From positions 1-64,000 of the forward strand of contig JAKSLZ010000001.1 of the NCBI GenBank assembly GCA_024400935.1: 64,000 nucleotides of DNA. Reading direction: 5' to 3'. The notes beneath the pieces are model-generated. The model made no database searches and was not told the DNA's origin. It saw only the letters and a program-made list of their open reading frames with translations. The position numbers and the translations under genes are program-made. Source of the stretch: Muribaculaceae bacterium. GTDB taxonomy: Bacteria; Bacteroidota; Bacteroidia; Bacteroidales; Muribaculaceae. Below, piece by piece: positions 40,649 to 50,244 of this stretch (the first letter of the stretch is position 1; every line of letters starts with the position of its first letter).

Positions 40649-42526
40649 TTATCTTCCTAATAATAACAGTAATATATTAATGTCGGCCGGAGAAATACCT
40701 GGTATGCGCGAAGCCTGTCCCACAGTCTCAGGATTAATACGGGCGAGTTTTTGACGGGCCTCGGTCGATAACTGAGAGATCTTTTCGTAGTCAAACTTGT
40801 CTTTCAACTTGAGTTTTTCAAGTCTTGAAAGCTTGCTAGCAATAAGCTCTTCACGGGCAATATATCCGTTATATTTTATTTTAATCTCAGCAGCTTCTAC
40901 AATTTCATCCTTAAGTTCGGGCCTAAATGACGAAATCAATTCGCTTAAATCTCCTATCATTTCAGCAAGAACTGTAATTGTGAGTTGAGGTCGCAAAATG
41001 AGATCATACAGCTTGCTACCCTGCTTTAACGGCTGCAATCCACGCTCCTCAAAACAAGGGTTAATTATAGCCGATTTTACCGAATATTCACGTGAAAATG
41101 CAATTAATTTCTCAACCATTTCACGTTTATAACAAGTCATCTCGTAACGCTCGGCATCGGCCAAACCGAGATTATAACTGCGCTCAGTGAGTCGCATGTC
41201 GGCGTCATCCTGGCGCAATAAAATGCGGTGTTCGGCACGCGAAGTAAACATGCGATAAGGCTCATCAACACCTTTAGTCACCAAATCATCGATCAAAACA
41301 CCTATATACGCCTCGTTGCGAGCGAGGGTAAACGGTTCTTTACCACAAGCATTTTGATGAGCATTGACACCTGCTACAAGACCTTGACCGGCTGCTTCTT
41401 CATAACCGGTGGTACCGTTGACCTGACCTGCAAAAAACAGGTTTTTAACCAGCTTTGTTTCAAGAGTATGAGTCAGTTGAGTAGGATCAAAGAAGTCATA
41501 TTCGATAGCATAACCTGGGCGATAGGCTTGCACATCGGCTAAAGCCGGGATGTGCGACAAAGCCTCAAACTGTATGCGCCAAGGCAATGATGACGAAAAG
41601 CCGTTCAGGTACATTTCATGTGTAGTTTCGCCCTCAGGCTCAACAAAGAGCTGATGTGAATCCTTGTCGGCAAAAGTGACTATTTTAGTCTCAATACTAG
41701 GGCAATAACGAGGGCCAATGCTCTCAATTTGACCATTATAGAGTGGAGACTCGGGTAATCCCTCACGCAACACCTCGTGCACTTCCTCGTTAGTGTAAAC
41801 AATCCAGCACGAGCGTTGTTTTAGCTTAGATCTCACCTGAGGCAAGTATGAGAAATGATGGTAATCAGTGTCGCCTTTTTGCTCCTCAGCCTTAGAAAAA
41901 TCTATGGTTCTCTCGTCAAGTCGCACAGGTGTGCCGGTCTTCATGCGGTCAGTCTTGAATCCCATATCTCGCAACTGCTCGGTGATACCGTGAGCTGCGG
42001 GTTCTGACACTCTCCCACCCTCTTGCTTAACAGGACCCACATGCATGAGACCATTGAGGAAAGTGCCGGCAGTGAGAACCACACAACGGCATGTGAACTC
42101 AACGCCCAACGCAGTGGTAACTCCACACACCTTGCCATCCTCGATGCGCAAGCCTGTTACAGAGTCCTGCCACATAAACAAGTTCGGAGTGTTTTCAAGC
42201 ACATCACGCCACTCGGCCGAGAAGCGCATGCGGTCGCACTGGGCTCGAGGACTCCACATTGCCGGACCCTTGCTGCGATTGAGCATCCTAAACTGGATGC
42301 TACTGCGGTCGGTCACAATGCCCATAAAACCACCAAGCGCATCTATCTCTCTGACTATCTGTCCTTTAGCTATACCACCAACGGCAGGATTACAACTCAT
42401 TTGAGCTATTTTATTCATGTCGATAGTAATGAGCAAGGTAGTAGAGCCCAGGCGTGCAGCCGCGCTAGCAGCCTCACAACCAGCGTGTCCCGCCCCAATC
42501 ACTATCACATCATAGTCAAGTCTCAT
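40649..42526 (-). CDS. mnmG: tRNA uridine-5-carboxymethylaminomethyl synthesis enzyme MnmG
   Basis: 625 aa FAD enzyme that, with MnmE, modifies U34 of several tRNAs. The N-terminal Rossmann motif VIVIGAGHAGCEAASAAARL is at about residues 6-25. The family signatures PRAQCDRMRFS (about 96-106) and GTFLNGLMHVGP are present, as is the FAQ-VNGTTGYEEAAGQGLVAG region near 360-380. The C-terminal helical MnmE-binding part is intact (GISPADINILLLLLG). It is followed by apt and preceded by ybeY on the same strand. Confidence 0.97.
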   Translation of the reverse strand: MRLDYDVIVIGAGHAGCEAASAAARLGSTTLLITIDMNKIAQMSCNPAVGGIAKGQIVREIDALGGFMGIVTDRSSIQFRMLNRSKGPAMWSPRAQCDRMRFSAEWRDVLENTPNLFMWQDSVTGLRIEDGKVCGVTTALGVEFTCRCVVLTAGTFLNGLMHVGPVKQEGGRVSEPAAHGITEQLRDMGFKTDRMKTGTPVRLDERTIDFSKAEEQKGDTDYHHFSYLPQVRSKLKQRSCWIVYTNEEVHEVLREGLPESPLYNGQIESIGPRYCPSIETKIVTFADKDSHQLFVEPEGETTHEMYLNGFSSSLPWRIQFEALSHIPALADVQAYRPGYAIEYDFFDPTQLTHTLETKLVKNLFFAGQVNGTTGYEEAAGQGLVAGVNAHQNACGKEPFTLARNEAYIGVLIDDLVTKGVDEPYRMFTSRAEHRILLRQDDADMRLTERSYNLGLADAERYEMTCYKREMVEKLIAFSREYSVKSAIINPCFEERGLQPLKQGSKLYDLILRPQLTITVLAEMIGDLSELISSFRPELKDEIVEAAEIKIKYNGYIAREELIASKLSRLEKLKLKDKFDYEKISQLSTEARQKLARINPETVGQASRIPGISPADINILLLLLGR

Positions 42527-42552
42527 ATATCAAGATAACACATATAATATTA

Positions 42553-42975
42553 TTATACATCGCAAATCTCAAGGGCAGCATTCTCATGAGCCTCCATGAT
42601 CTCGCGTTCACCGGGACCTTTGTCGTTAATGCCACACAAGTGAAGCACGCCGTGCACCACTACCCTGCGCAACTCCTCGTCGTAAGTGCGGCCAAAGAGT
42701 TCAGCATTGCTCCTCACGGTGTCAAGGCTAATAACCATATCGCCCGACACCCTGCGACTGTTGCTGTAGTCAAAGGTGATGATGTCAGTATAATAATCGT
42801 GGTTTAAAAATTTTCGATTAGTTTCAAGAATATACTCGTCGTCACAAAATATATAAGTGAGACAGCCCACGGCCTTGCCGTGAGAAGCTGCAACTTTTTC
42901 AATCCACAACTTCACCTTGTCTTGGTCGAGCTGCGGCATCGTCACATTTTGGGTTTGAAATGAAAATTGAGCCAT
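42553..42975 (-). CDS. ybeY: Endoribonuclease / rRNA maturation factor YbeY
   Basis: 140 aa. Metal-dependent RNase acting in 16S rRNA maturation and ribosome quality control. The active-site helix reads VVHGVLHLCGINDKGPGERE (about residues 109-128). Two His ligands of the usual H-x3-H-x5-H are present, but the third position is Asp (ND), a variant common in Bacteroidota. The start overlaps no upstream gene and lies 18 bases from a minus-strand -7 box. It begins the ybeY-mnmG-apt transcript. Confidence 0.92.
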   Translation of the reverse strand: MAQFSFQTQNVTMPQLDQDKVKLWIEKVAASHGKAVGCLTYIFCDDEYILETNRKFLNHDYYTDIITFDYSNSRRVSGDMVISLDTVRSNAELFGRTYDEELRRVVVHGVLHLCGINDKGPGEREIMEAHENAALEICDV

Positions 42976-42992
42976 CGTTTTCTAGTAACTCA

Positions 42993-43000
42993 CAAAGATA
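42993..43000 (-). promoter_or_regulatory. Predicted promoter of ybeY-mnmG-apt
   Basis: TATCTTTG on the minus strand, 18 bases upstream of the ybeY ATG. Confidence 0.65.
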
Positions 43001-43264
43001 GTGATTTTCGGTAAAATTATCAACAAACAAATAGTAAAACTTTATGAAAACGATTTTCTGGTCAAAAACCTCAAACATTTCAAAAACCAATTATCTACTG
43101 AAAAACAAAAGATTAAATAAAATTAAAGCCACTGAGAATTTAAAATTTACACGTGAACTGATACCTCGTACACAAAAAATCGACCTAAAAACGGTTATTT
43201 TGGCATAGATTTTGCAAGATTGACAAAAAAGTTTTAATTTTATAGAAATTTTAATAATACAACT

Positions 43265-43711
43265 ATGATTGACTATTTTCTCTCAAACCTGTGGCAAATG
43301 TGGGCACTCGTGTGCATCCTGTGCCTGATCATGGAACTCTTCTCTGGTGACTTCTTCATCATGTGCTTTTCCATCGCAGCATTTGCAACCGCATTCATCT
43401 CACCTTTCACCACACTCACGGTGCAACTCATCATTTTTGCACTCATCTCAGTTTTGTGCCTTCTCTTTGTGAGACCCGTTGCTCTAAAATATCTCCACAA
43501 GTCCAAGGACGAAAGGATGAGCAATGTTGACGCAATCATAGGACGTACCGGACGCGTGAGCGAAACAATCGTAAAAGACGCACACGGCCGCGTGGCAATT
43601 GACGGCGACGACTGGAAAGCACTCTCGGTTGACGGTGAAGAAATCGAGAAAGGCACACGAGTTGAGGTCGTGAGCATCGACAGCATCATCATTACAGTGC
43701 GTAGAAAATAA
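43265..43711 (+). CDS. NfeD-like membrane protein
   Basis: 148 aa. Two to three membrane helices (about residues 8-70: MWALVCILCLIMELFSGDFF, IAAFATAFISPFTTLTVQL, IIFALISVLCLLFVRP). A C-terminal OB-fold of about 70 residues follows (DAIIGRTGRVSETIVKDAHG then RVAIDGDDWKALS ... VEVVSIDSIIITVRRK), the NfeD short form. NfeD proteins pair with SPFH/stomatin proteins, and the next gene, 33 bp downstream, is one. The pair probably organises membrane microdomains or membrane protein quality control. Confidence 0.9.
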   Translation: MIDYFLSNLWQMWALVCILCLIMELFSGDFFIMCFSIAAFATAFISPFTTLTVQLIIFALISVLCLLFVRPVALKYLHKSKDERMSNVDAIIGRTGRVSETIVKDAHGRVAIDGDDWKALSVDGEEIEKGTRVEVVSIDSIIITVRRK

Positions 43712-43744
43712 AAATAATTATATACAATAACTAATAAAACTCTT

Positions 43745-44707
43745 ATGGAAACAATCGACATCACTTACATCATTCTGGGTGCTATCTTACTGTTAGCATT
43801 TGTGCTGGTAAAAAAGAGCCTGGTCATCGTCTCACAATCAGAGACACGCATCGTGGAACGCTTGGGTAAATACTATGCTACCCTCAAGCCCGGCATCAAC
43901 ATCATCATCCCCTTCATTGACCGTGCCAAGACCATGGTAACCCTCGTGGGAGGACGATATGTTTACACTAATTCAATTGACCTGCGTGAGCAAGTGTATG
44001 ACTTCGACAAGCAGAACGTGATCACAAAAGATAACGTGCAGACCGAAATCAACGCCCTGCTCTACTTCCAAATCGTGGACCCATTCAAGGCAGTATATGA
44101 GATCAACAACCTGCCCAACGCAATCGAGAAACTCACTCAGACCACACTGCGTAACATCATCGGTGAGTTGGAGCTCGACGAGACACTCACATCTCGCGAC
44201 ACCATCAACACAAGGCTGCGCGCCGTGCTCGACGATGCAACTAACAAGTGGGGTATTAAGGTAAACCGTGTTGAGCTTCAAGACATTACTCCTCCTGCTA
44301 CCGTACTCCAGGCAATGGAGAAGCAGATGCAGGCCGAGCGCAACAAACGTGCAACCATCCTCACAAGCGAAGGTCAGAAGGCTGCTGCAATCCTCCAGTC
44401 TGAAGGTCAAAAAGAGGCTCGCATCAACCAGGCAGAAGCCGACAAGCAGACCGAGATCCTGCGCGCTGAAGGTGAAGCACAAGCTCGCATACGCCGTGCC
44501 GAGGCCGAGTCAATCGCCATCGACAAGATTGCCGAGGCTGTGGGCAAGAACAGCAATCCCGCAAGCTACATGCTCGCTCAAAAGTATATCGAAATGCTTC
44601 AAGAAGTGGCTAGCGGCGACAAGACCAAGACCGTTTACATGCCCTATGAAGCTACTAACCTCATGGGGTCTATAGGCGGCATCAAGGACCTCTTCAAGGA
44701 GAGCTAA
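43745..44707 (+). CDS. SPFH/Band 7 (stomatin-like) membrane protein
   Basis: 320 aa. N-terminal membrane anchor (about residues 5-25: ITYIILGAILLLAFVLV). Band-7 domain: IVSQSETRIVERLGKYYATL, PGINIIIPFIDRA, then VYEINNLPNAIEKLTQTTLR and NKWGIKVNRVELQDITPP. A long Glu/Ala/Gln-rich flotillin-type coiled coil follows (KRATILTSEGQKAAAILQSE ... AEGEAQARIRRAEAESI). QmcA/paraslipin-like. It forms a two-gene operon with the NfeD-like gene and ends at a strong terminator. Confidence 0.93.
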   Translation: METIDITYIILGAILLLAFVLVKKSLVIVSQSETRIVERLGKYYATLKPGINIIIPFIDRAKTMVTLVGGRYVYTNSIDLREQVYDFDKQNVITKDNVQTEINALLYFQIVDPFKAVYEINNLPNAIEKLTQTTLRNIIGELELDETLTSRDTINTRLRAVLDDATNKWGIKVNRVELQDITPPATVLQAMEKQMQAERNKRATILTSEGQKAAAILQSEGQKEARINQAEADKQTEILRAEGEAQARIRRAEAESIAIDKIAEAVGKNSNPASYMLAQKYIEMLQEVASGDKTKTVYMPYEATNLMGSIGGIKDLFKES

Positions 44708-44732
44708 TTTGTCCCAAACAAATAAAAACCCT

Positions 44733-44771
44733 GTGGGGGAGAACCAGGCAAATCGCTAGGTTCTCCCCCAC
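44733..44771 (+). terminator. Terminator of the nfeD-SPFH operon
   Basis: GTGGGGGAGAACC (44733-44745) pairs perfectly with GGTTCTCCCCCAC (44759-44771), followed by TCTATTTCT. Confidence 0.85.
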
Positions 44772-45056
44772 TCTATTTCTCAGGTTTTGATTGTTGATTT
44801 TTCAACACATCCCACTAATAATAATTATATCGCTTTTTACAATAACTAAGTTTCTTGCGTGCGCACAAGAAACTGATTTTTCCACATCCACCCCACTCCA
44901 CCCACAACCACACATTTGAGTGCCATGACACACACAGCAACACAAGCATCTACCCCCGCCCGTTGAAAAAGACGGGAAGCCATGATTGCAAAAATCACGC
45001 AACCATACAATATTTTAACAAGCAACACGTTATTAATAATATATTATAATATAACA

Positions 45057-46790
45057 TTGAAATTTTTCCGTTGCATATTAGTTGCCATAGCAGCCCTATT
45101 AGCGAGTTCTCACACTGATGCACAAACACAGTTAAAGATCAATGAACGCACAGCAGTTATGGATAGTATCACCGGCACATGGCTGTGCTCGGTGCCCGAG
45201 GAGTGTTTTGGCGACAGCTACGAAGCCTGGAGCATAGAGCTCGACAACGCCACCGGCATCACCGTCGACGGCATGGACGCAAGCAACGGATACACCTTCA
45301 AGCACATCGACGGCACCCGCACATGGGCCATCAAGGGCACCGCTCCCGACGGCAAGCCCGTGCAGCACAACCTGCAGTTCACCTTCCTGCCCATCGTGGT
45401 CATCAACGGCACAGTAGACAAAGACGCATACAACACCGGCACAGTGAGCGTACTGCTGCCCGACGAGGACATCGTCTCGCCCTGCAAGGTGAAATTTCGC
45501 GGCAGTGCCACTAACAGCCACGTCTACTTCAAGCGCAACTACCACCTCAAGTTTGTCAACGAGCAAGGCGAAAAAGAGGACTACAAGTTCTTTGAAGACC
45601 TGCGCAACGACAACAACTGGTTGCTCGACGGCGGCACACTCGACCGCCTGCGCGTGCGCAACCGTGTGCTCACCGACCTGTGGGCCGACATCGTGAGCAA
45701 GCCCTACTATGCCGAGCAGGAGCCCAAGGCACTCACTGTGTCGAGGGGCAAGATGGTTGAGTTATTTCGCAACGGCGAGTACTTTGGCGTTTACAACATG
45801 TGCGAGGCCATGGACCGCAAGCAGCTCAAACTCAAAAAGATGAACGAGGAAACCGGCGAAGTGTTCGGGCAGTTGTGGAAATCGGGCCAGCGCAGCACCA
45901 CCACCAAGATGATGACCTGCCCCACGCCTAACAACTTCATGGACACCTGGGACGGATTTGAGGTCAACTACCCCGAACTGAGCGATGTAAACCCCACCGA
46001 CTATTCAACACTTTACAACGCAGTGAAGTTTGTTGCCGAGAGCAGCGACGAGGAGTTTGCCGCCCATGCCCGCGAGTATCTCGACGTAGACCCGCTCATC
46101 GACATCTTCATCTACATGCAGTTCCTGCTGGCCTATGACAACCTGGGCAAGAACTACTACTGGGCCACCTATGACCGCACACAGGGCCCCATGATCACCC
46201 CCGTGATGTGGGACTTTGACACCTCGCTGGGTCAGAGCTGGAAAAACACTGAGTATCACCCCACTTATCTACACCCCGAGCAAGACGTCTACACGTTCTA
46301 TACCAGCAATGTAGACCTCTACATCAAGCGTTTTGTCAAGTGGAACGTCGACGGCTTTGTCGACAAGGCCAAAGAACGCTACTGGCAGCTGCGCAAGGGC
46401 GTGCTGGCAACCGACAGCATCAACGACCGCTTCACCGCATGCATCGACATGCTCAAGAAGAGTGGGGGAGCGCAGCGCGAAGAACGCCGCTGGGTGCGCT
46501 GCAGCGACCTAGGCGGACGCTCGGTCGACCTCACAGGCGAACTCAACTTTGTAACCGACTGGGTGACAAAGCGCATGAAGTGGCTCGACAACTACTTTGG
46601 CGAACACCCTGTGGGCGACACCAACTATGACGACGAGGTAGACATCAGCGATGCCAACTTCACGATATCAGCAATACTTAACAAGAGCGGAGCCAATGAC
46701 ATCTATGCCGGCCGCAGCGACATCAACAGCGACAGGGTAGTAGACATCAATGACTACAACAATCTTGCAAACAAAATCTTACGTAAATGA
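45057..46790 (+). CDS. Secreted CotH-kinase-like protein with dockerin-like C-terminus (1 of 3)
   Basis: 577 aa. I choose a TTG start at 45057 because it begins a good signal peptide (KFFRCILVAIAALLASSHTDA); the frame also has an ATG at 44982. An N-terminal beta domain (about 25-130) precedes the CotH core: CKVKFRGSATNSHVYFKRNY with HLKF near 147-166, FEDLRNDNNWLLDGGTLDRL, RVRNRVLTDLWAD, a NMCEAMDRKQLKL strand and MWDFDTSLGQSW with the catalytic-type Asp pair D386/D388. The C-terminus carries two calcium-loop repeats (GDTNYDDEVDISDANF; SDINSDRVVDINDYNN). CotH proteins are atypical extracellular protein kinases; the substrate here is unknown. Overlaps the next gene by 4 bp (ATGA). Confidence 0.85.
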   Translation: MKFFRCILVAIAALLASSHTDAQTQLKINERTAVMDSITGTWLCSVPEECFGDSYEAWSIELDNATGITVDGMDASNGYTFKHIDGTRTWAIKGTAPDGKPVQHNLQFTFLPIVVINGTVDKDAYNTGTVSVLLPDEDIVSPCKVKFRGSATNSHVYFKRNYHLKFVNEQGEKEDYKFFEDLRNDNNWLLDGGTLDRLRVRNRVLTDLWADIVSKPYYAEQEPKALTVSRGKMVELFRNGEYFGVYNMCEAMDRKQLKLKKMNEETGEVFGQLWKSGQRSTTTKMMTCPTPNNFMDTWDGFEVNYPELSDVNPTDYSTLYNAVKFVAESSDEEFAAHAREYLDVDPLIDIFIYMQFLLAYDNLGKNYYWATYDRTQGPMITPVMWDFDTSLGQSWKNTEYHPTYLHPEQDVYTFYTSNVDLYIKRFVKWNVDGFVDKAKERYWQLRKGVLATDSINDRFTACIDMLKKSGGAQREERRWVRCSDLGGRSVDLTGELNFVTDWVTKRMKWLDNYFGEHPVGDTNYDDEVDISDANFTISAILNKSGANDIYAGRSDINSDRVVDINDYNNLANKILRK

Positions 46791-48508
46791 AAAAACCAAT
46801 AACACTTATCATCATCGCCCTGCTGCTGTCGTGGACATCTACAAGCGCACAACTTCGCATTGATGGTCGCACTGCCGTGCTCGACAGCCTCACAGGCACA
46901 TGGCTGTGCACAGTGCCTGAGGATGTGTTTGGCACCGATTTCACCACCACCGTGACCATGGACGGAGCCTCTGACATCACAGTTAACGGCACTGCGGTGG
47001 GCGATGAGTACACCTTTGCCGGCATCAGCGGCAAGAAGACCTGGACGCTTGGCGCCACTATGTCTGACGGCTCCACATCAAGCACGCACATCGCATTCAC
47101 CTTCCTGCCCATCGTGGTCATTGAGGGCGAGGTGGATAAAGAGAATTACAACACCGGCACCGTGAGCGTGCTGCTGCCTGACGAGGATATCATCTCACCT
47201 TGCAAGATGAAATTCCGTGGCAGTGCCACTAACAGCCACATTTATTTCAAGCGCAACTACCACCTGAAATTTGTTGACGAAGCAGGTAACAAGGTCGACT
47301 ATAAGTTCTTTGAAGACCTGCGCAACGATAACAACTGGCTCCTTGACGCCGGCACACTCGACCGCCTGCGCATACGCAACCGCGTGCTCACCGACCTGTG
47401 GGCCGACATGGGCAGCAAGCCCTATTACAGCGACGTTGAGCCTAAGGCACTCAACTCGTCGCGAGGCAAGATGGTAGAGGTGTTCCGCAACGGCGAGTAC
47501 CAGGGCATGTACAACATGTGCGAGCCCATCGACCGCAAGCAGATGAAACTGGTCAAGACCGACGAGGAAAACGGCATCATCAACGGCCTGCTGTGGAAAA
47601 CCGACGTGCGCACCGCAGGCACAATGATGCAGGAATGCACTGCGGTTAACAATAGCTTCTACCTGTGGAACGGATTTGAAGTAAAATATCCTGACTTTGA
47701 AGAAGTTAATCCCACCAACTTTGGTCCTCTGGCCGATGCCGTGAGGTTTGTGGCCGAGAGCAGCGACATTGAGTTTGCACAGCAAGTGAGTGACTACTTT
47801 GACGTTCCCGTGCTGGTAGACTACTTCATCTTCATGCAATTCACACTTGCCTATGACAACATAGGCAAAAACGTGTTCTGGGCAATACGAGACCTGAATG
47901 AGGACAAGAAACTTACCCTGGGTGTGTGGGACTTTGACACCTCACTGGGACAGAGCTGGAAACGTTATGAATATCATCCTGACTACCTGACGCCCGACGT
48001 CGATTTGTTCACAATGCGCACAGCCGACAACTACATGCATCGCCTCATCAAGTGGAACGTTGACGGCTTTGTTGACAAGGCCGGCGAGCGCTATCGTGCA
48101 CTGCGCAAGGGCGTGCTGGCAACCGACAGCATAAAACAGCGTTTCATGACTTACCTCGACATGCTCGACAAGAGCGGAGCAACACAGCGCGAATACACAC
48201 GCTGGTACAAGTGCAGCGACCTGGGCGGACTCACAGCCGACCTAGCGCGCGAAACCCCGTTTGTAATGGACTGGATTGAGAAACGCATGGAGTTTATGGA
48301 CAATTACTTTGCACAATATGCCACAGGCGACATCAACCGCAACGGCTCCATCGACATCTCAGATATCAACGCATTGGTGTCAAACACCCTCGGGATAGAA
48401 GAGAACAAAATGCCCGACATATACAGCTACCGGCTTGATCTTAACGGCGACAAGAGCATCGATATCACTGATATCAACCACTTGACTAACATTATTATGA
48501 ACAGATAG
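46787..48508 (+). CDS. Secreted CotH-kinase-like protein with dockerin-like C-terminus (2 of 3)
   Basis: 573 aa. Signal peptide MKKPITLIIIALLLSWTSTSA. Same layout as the upstream protein, with strong identity: CKMKFRGSATNSHIYFKRNY, FEDLRNDNNWLLDAGTLDRL, NMCEPIDRKQMKL and VWDFDTSLGQSW. It ends with GDINRNGSIDISDINAL and LDLNGDKSIDITDINHL. The start overlaps the previous stop (46787-46790), indicating translational coupling. This copy and the first are the closest pair of the three. Confidence 0.88.
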   Translation: MKKPITLIIIALLLSWTSTSAQLRIDGRTAVLDSLTGTWLCTVPEDVFGTDFTTTVTMDGASDITVNGTAVGDEYTFAGISGKKTWTLGATMSDGSTSSTHIAFTFLPIVVIEGEVDKENYNTGTVSVLLPDEDIISPCKMKFRGSATNSHIYFKRNYHLKFVDEAGNKVDYKFFEDLRNDNNWLLDAGTLDRLRIRNRVLTDLWADMGSKPYYSDVEPKALNSSRGKMVEVFRNGEYQGMYNMCEPIDRKQMKLVKTDEENGIINGLLWKTDVRTAGTMMQECTAVNNSFYLWNGFEVKYPDFEEVNPTNFGPLADAVRFVAESSDIEFAQQVSDYFDVPVLVDYFIFMQFTLAYDNIGKNVFWAIRDLNEDKKLTLGVWDFDTSLGQSWKRYEYHPDYLTPDVDLFTMRTADNYMHRLIKWNVDGFVDKAGERYRALRKGVLATDSIKQRFMTYLDMLDKSGATQREYTRWYKCSDLGGLTADLARETPFVMDWIEKRMEFMDNYFAQYATGDINRNGSIDISDINALVSNTLGIEENKMPDIYSYRLDLNGDKSIDITDINHLTNIIMNR

Positions 48509-48522
48509 AAACGATTATAGTT

Positions 48523-50223
48523 ATGAAACTAAAATATATACTCGCAACCCTTTTCGCCGGCATACTGTCGCTGGCAGCACAGGCTGGCGACCTGGTCATC
48601 GACGGACACCTTGCGGTGCTAGACAGCGTCACCGGCACCTATTTGTGCCCCACAACTATCGTCAACTTTGGCCAGGACCTTGAAACCGATGTGTGGTGCG
48701 AAGGTGTCACACTGTCTATCAACGGCACACCTGTGGCCGATGGCGGTTACTACACCTTTGAATCCATCGCAGGCGGCAAGAACTGGACCGTAGAGCTCAC
48801 ACAGGGCGACTCCACAGTGACCCGCCAGCTCACCTTCACCTACCTGCCTCTGGTGCTCCTGAACGGCAACTTCGGGAAAGAATACACACAGGGAACAGTG
48901 CAGGTGCTCGACCCCGACGAGTATATTGACGACATGATGCTCTCAATGGTGAAATGGCGCGGCGCCACCACCAATCTGGGCGATAAGCACAAGCGCAACT
49001 ATCACCTCAAGTTCATCAACAGCAAGGGCGAGAAGAAGAACCAAACCTTCTTTGGGCTGCGCAACGACAACAGCTGGATCCTGGATGCCGGACAGGTCGA
49101 TTTCCTGCGCGTGCGCAACCGTGTCAACACCGAGCTGTGGAATGACTTTGCTTCTAAGCCTTACTATTATGACCGTGAGCCCAAGGCCAAGACCGGCGTT
49201 GACGGCCAGATGGTGGAGCTGTTTCTCAACGGCCAGTACATGGGCATCTACGCACTGACCGAGGGTATGGACCGCAAAGAGTTGAAAATCAAAGAATATA
49301 ACCCGGAGACCGGAGAGATACACGGACAGCTCTGGAAAGCCGAGGGACTCACTAACACCACTTCGTTCAACAGCTTCAAGCCCTACAACAACATGCAGGA
49401 AACCTGGCAGGAGTTTGAAACCAAGTATCCCGAGCTTGACGAGGTGTGCCCCACCGACTACAAGGCGCTGGGCGACGGCGTGTATCTGGGCGACACAACC
49501 TCTGTGGCAGAGTTTAACGCCACGGCACACGAGCGCTTTGACATGCCCGTGATGATTGACTACGAGATCTTCTTGCAGACAATGCTTGGCGTGGACAACT
49601 ATGCCAAGAATATCTACTGGCTCACCTACGACACGCAGGAGTCGCCCATGCTCACACTGGCAGTGTGGGACCTCGACACCAGCATGGGCGGATGGTGGAA
49701 TACCTCCAGCTTTCACCCCAACGAAATGTCGCCCACACGCTCATTCAAGGCACCCAACGGCATCTTCGTGCGCCTGTGCCGTCCCGCTTACATCTACTAC
49801 AGGCAGAGCATAGAGCGCTACCAGGAGTTGCGCAAGGGCCCGCTGAGCACCGACAGCCTCATAGCACGCTACACAGCCGCTGTGAACTTCATCAATGACT
49901 GCGGAGCCGTGCAGCGCGAGCAGCAGCGATGGTCGCGCGACACCGACTTGAGCGGCCGCGTGCTCGACATCAACGCCGAGTTAGCATATGTGACTGACTG
50001 GATAACAAAGCGCATGGACTTCCTCGACAAGACACGCTTTGCAATGCCGGCACAGGGCGACGTCAATGTGGACCAGAATGTTGACATCGTTGACGTCAAC
50101 GCTGTCGTCAATGCAATGCTTAACGATGGATATCTGGGCAACGCCAGCGCCGACGTGAACGGCGACAAGGTGGTCGACATCACCGATATCAACCAAATCT
50201 TTAACATTTTACTAAACCTCTAA
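48523..50223 (+). CDS. Secreted CotH-kinase-like protein with dockerin-like C-terminus (3 of 3)
   Basis: 566 aa. Signal peptide MKLKYILATLFAGILSLAAQA. The most diverged of the trio: MVKWRGATTNLGDKHKRNYH with LKF, FGLRNDNSWILDAGQVDFLR, ALTEGMDRKELKI and VWDLDTSMGGWW. The core residues (KRNYHLKF-type Lys; D-x-D) are kept. The dockerin-like doublet is GDVNVDQNVDIVDVNAV and ADVNGDKVVDITDINQI. Located 14 bp after copy 2 and 21 bp before a glycosyltransferase gene, so one operon is likely. Confidence 0.88.
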   Translation: MKLKYILATLFAGILSLAAQAGDLVIDGHLAVLDSVTGTYLCPTTIVNFGQDLETDVWCEGVTLSINGTPVADGGYYTFESIAGGKNWTVELTQGDSTVTRQLTFTYLPLVLLNGNFGKEYTQGTVQVLDPDEYIDDMMLSMVKWRGATTNLGDKHKRNYHLKFINSKGEKKNQTFFGLRNDNSWILDAGQVDFLRVRNRVNTELWNDFASKPYYYDREPKAKTGVDGQMVELFLNGQYMGIYALTEGMDRKELKIKEYNPETGEIHGQLWKAEGLTNTTSFNSFKPYNNMQETWQEFETKYPELDEVCPTDYKALGDGVYLGDTTSVAEFNATAHERFDMPVMIDYEIFLQTMLGVDNYAKNIYWLTYDTQESPMLTLAVWDLDTSMGGWWNTSSFHPNEMSPTRSFKAPNGIFVRLCRPAYIYYRQSIERYQELRKGPLSTDSLIARYTAAVNFINDCGAVQREQQRWSRDTDLSGRVLDINAELAYVTDWITKRMDFLDKTRFAMPAQGDVNVDQNVDIVDVNAVVNAMLNDGYLGNASADVNGDKVVDITDINQIFNILLNL

Positions 50224-50244
50224 ATACTAACAACAACTTTAAAC

